From Parabacteroides goldsteinii DSM 19448 = WAL 12034 (GTDB lineage Bacteria > Bacteroidota > Bacteroidia > Bacteroidales > Tannerellaceae): a stretch of 64,000 bases of DNA. Made by a program: the position numbers and the translations under genes. This document shows positions 63,761-64,000 of this stretch, piece after piece. The stretch is taken from contig NZ_KQ033912.1 in the NCBI RefSeq assembly GCF_000969835.1, positions 2,369,920 to 2,433,919 of the forward strand. The letters run 5' to 3'. Below the pieces are notes generated by a model. It did not search any database. It was not told the DNA's origin and saw only the letters and a list, made by a program, of their open reading frames with translations. Every line of letters begins with the position of its first letter. Position 1 is the first letter of the stretch.

Positions 63761-63766
63761 ATGGGT

Positions 63767-64000
63767 TTATCTGTAGTTCCGGGCATATTCGGAAGGAGAG
63801 ATATTATAGTTTGCTTTAAAGCATTTTCCAAAGTAGGAAACTTCGTTGAAACCGCATTTGTAAGAGACTTCGGTGACTGTATCGTCGGTGGTGGACAATA
63901 GCTCCGCAGCCTTTTTTAGACGGATATCCAGGATCAGCTTGCTCGGCGAAGAGCCGGTGACAGCCTTGATCTTACGGTAAAGCTGTACGCGACTCATGCC
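63767..64000 (-). CDS. AraC-type DNA-binding C-terminus, probably of a hybrid two-component regulator (5' partial)
   Basis: Only the last 77 or so residues are in the window; the gene continues past 64000. Both AraC helix-turn-helix halves are visible: MSRVQLYRKIKAVTGSSPSK and LILDIRLKKAAELLSTTDDT, then VTEVSYKCGFNEVSYFGKCF and KANYNISPSEYARNYR. The string GMSRVQLYRKIKAVTG is characteristic of hybrid two-component system regulators that control Bacteroidetes glycan loci, so that is the likely full protein, although an ordinary AraC regulator cannot be excluded. It probably controls the adjacent minus-strand beta-helix operon, and possibly PUL B. Confidence 0.85.
   Translation of the reverse strand, partial: GMSRVQLYRKIKAVTGSSPSKLILDIRLKKAAELLSTTDDTVTEVSYKCGFNEVSYFGKCFKANYNISPSEYARNYR

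Overview
The window is a chromosomal stretch of a Bacteroidales bacterium, most likely Parabacteroides or a close relative; the genus is inferred from gene content only. Support for the order comes from four SusC/SusD pairs, two FecI-like sigma/FecR systems, the C-terminal end of a probable hybrid two-component regulator, and promoters of the Bacteroidetes form TTG-N19-TAnnTTTG, seen for example upstream of tRNA-Gln.

Layout. 1-10.8 kb: end of a glycan-uptake locus with two SusC/SusD pairs in tandem and a parallel beta-helix lipoprotein. 10.8-20.2 kb: core chromosome, with three small bacterial-PH-type membrane proteins, lpdA, a DUF4271 protein, hemD, rnpA, yidD, a TatD-type hydrolase, a conserved hypothetical, a probable 6S-like RNA on the minus strand, tyrS, tRNA-Gln(UUG) and an ORF6N protein. 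20.3-22.8 kb: an exported Gfo/Idh/MocA oxidoreductase and a sugar isomerase lipoprotein. 22.9-38.2 kb: a polysaccharide utilisation locus (PUL A) with sigma, FecR, SusC, SusD and three large exported proteins that look like glycoside hydrolases of families I cannot place. 38.2-40.1 kb: an XRE regulator and a protein joining a sigma-region-4-like helix-turn-helix to an RNA polymerase alpha-CTD-like domain. 40.3-59.4 kb: a second locus (PUL B) with sigma, FecR, SusC, SusD, GH30, GH97, GH95, a GH92 gene broken by two stop codons, and an NPCBM/alpha-galactosidase-like enzyme. 59.5-64 kb, minus strand: a probable glycoside hydrolase, a beta-helix protein and the 3' end of the regulator.

How the parts work together. 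In each PUL the SusC N-terminal signalling domain would signal to the FecR anti-sigma protein, which controls the ECF sigma factor. Both sigma-FecR gaps carry the same promoter-like element, suggesting autoregulation. PUL B enzymes point to a branched glycan carrying alpha-galactose, alpha-fucose or alpha-L-galactose and perhaps mannose on a beta-linked backbone; this is inference.

Most notable observations: (1) a 17-bp perfect inverted repeat flanking 177 bp immediately upstream of the PUL A sigma gene, enclosing a promoter-like TAnnTTTG box that here points away from the sigma gene, as in a phase-variable promoter in the OFF state; (2) three intergenic arrays of 4-5 degenerate units, all with a 22-bp period but different sequences; (3) a rod-shaped probable 6S-like RNA; (4) the sigma4/alpha-CTD-like protein; (5) two related putative glycosidases of unassigned family in PUL A; (6) the doubly interrupted GH92 gene.
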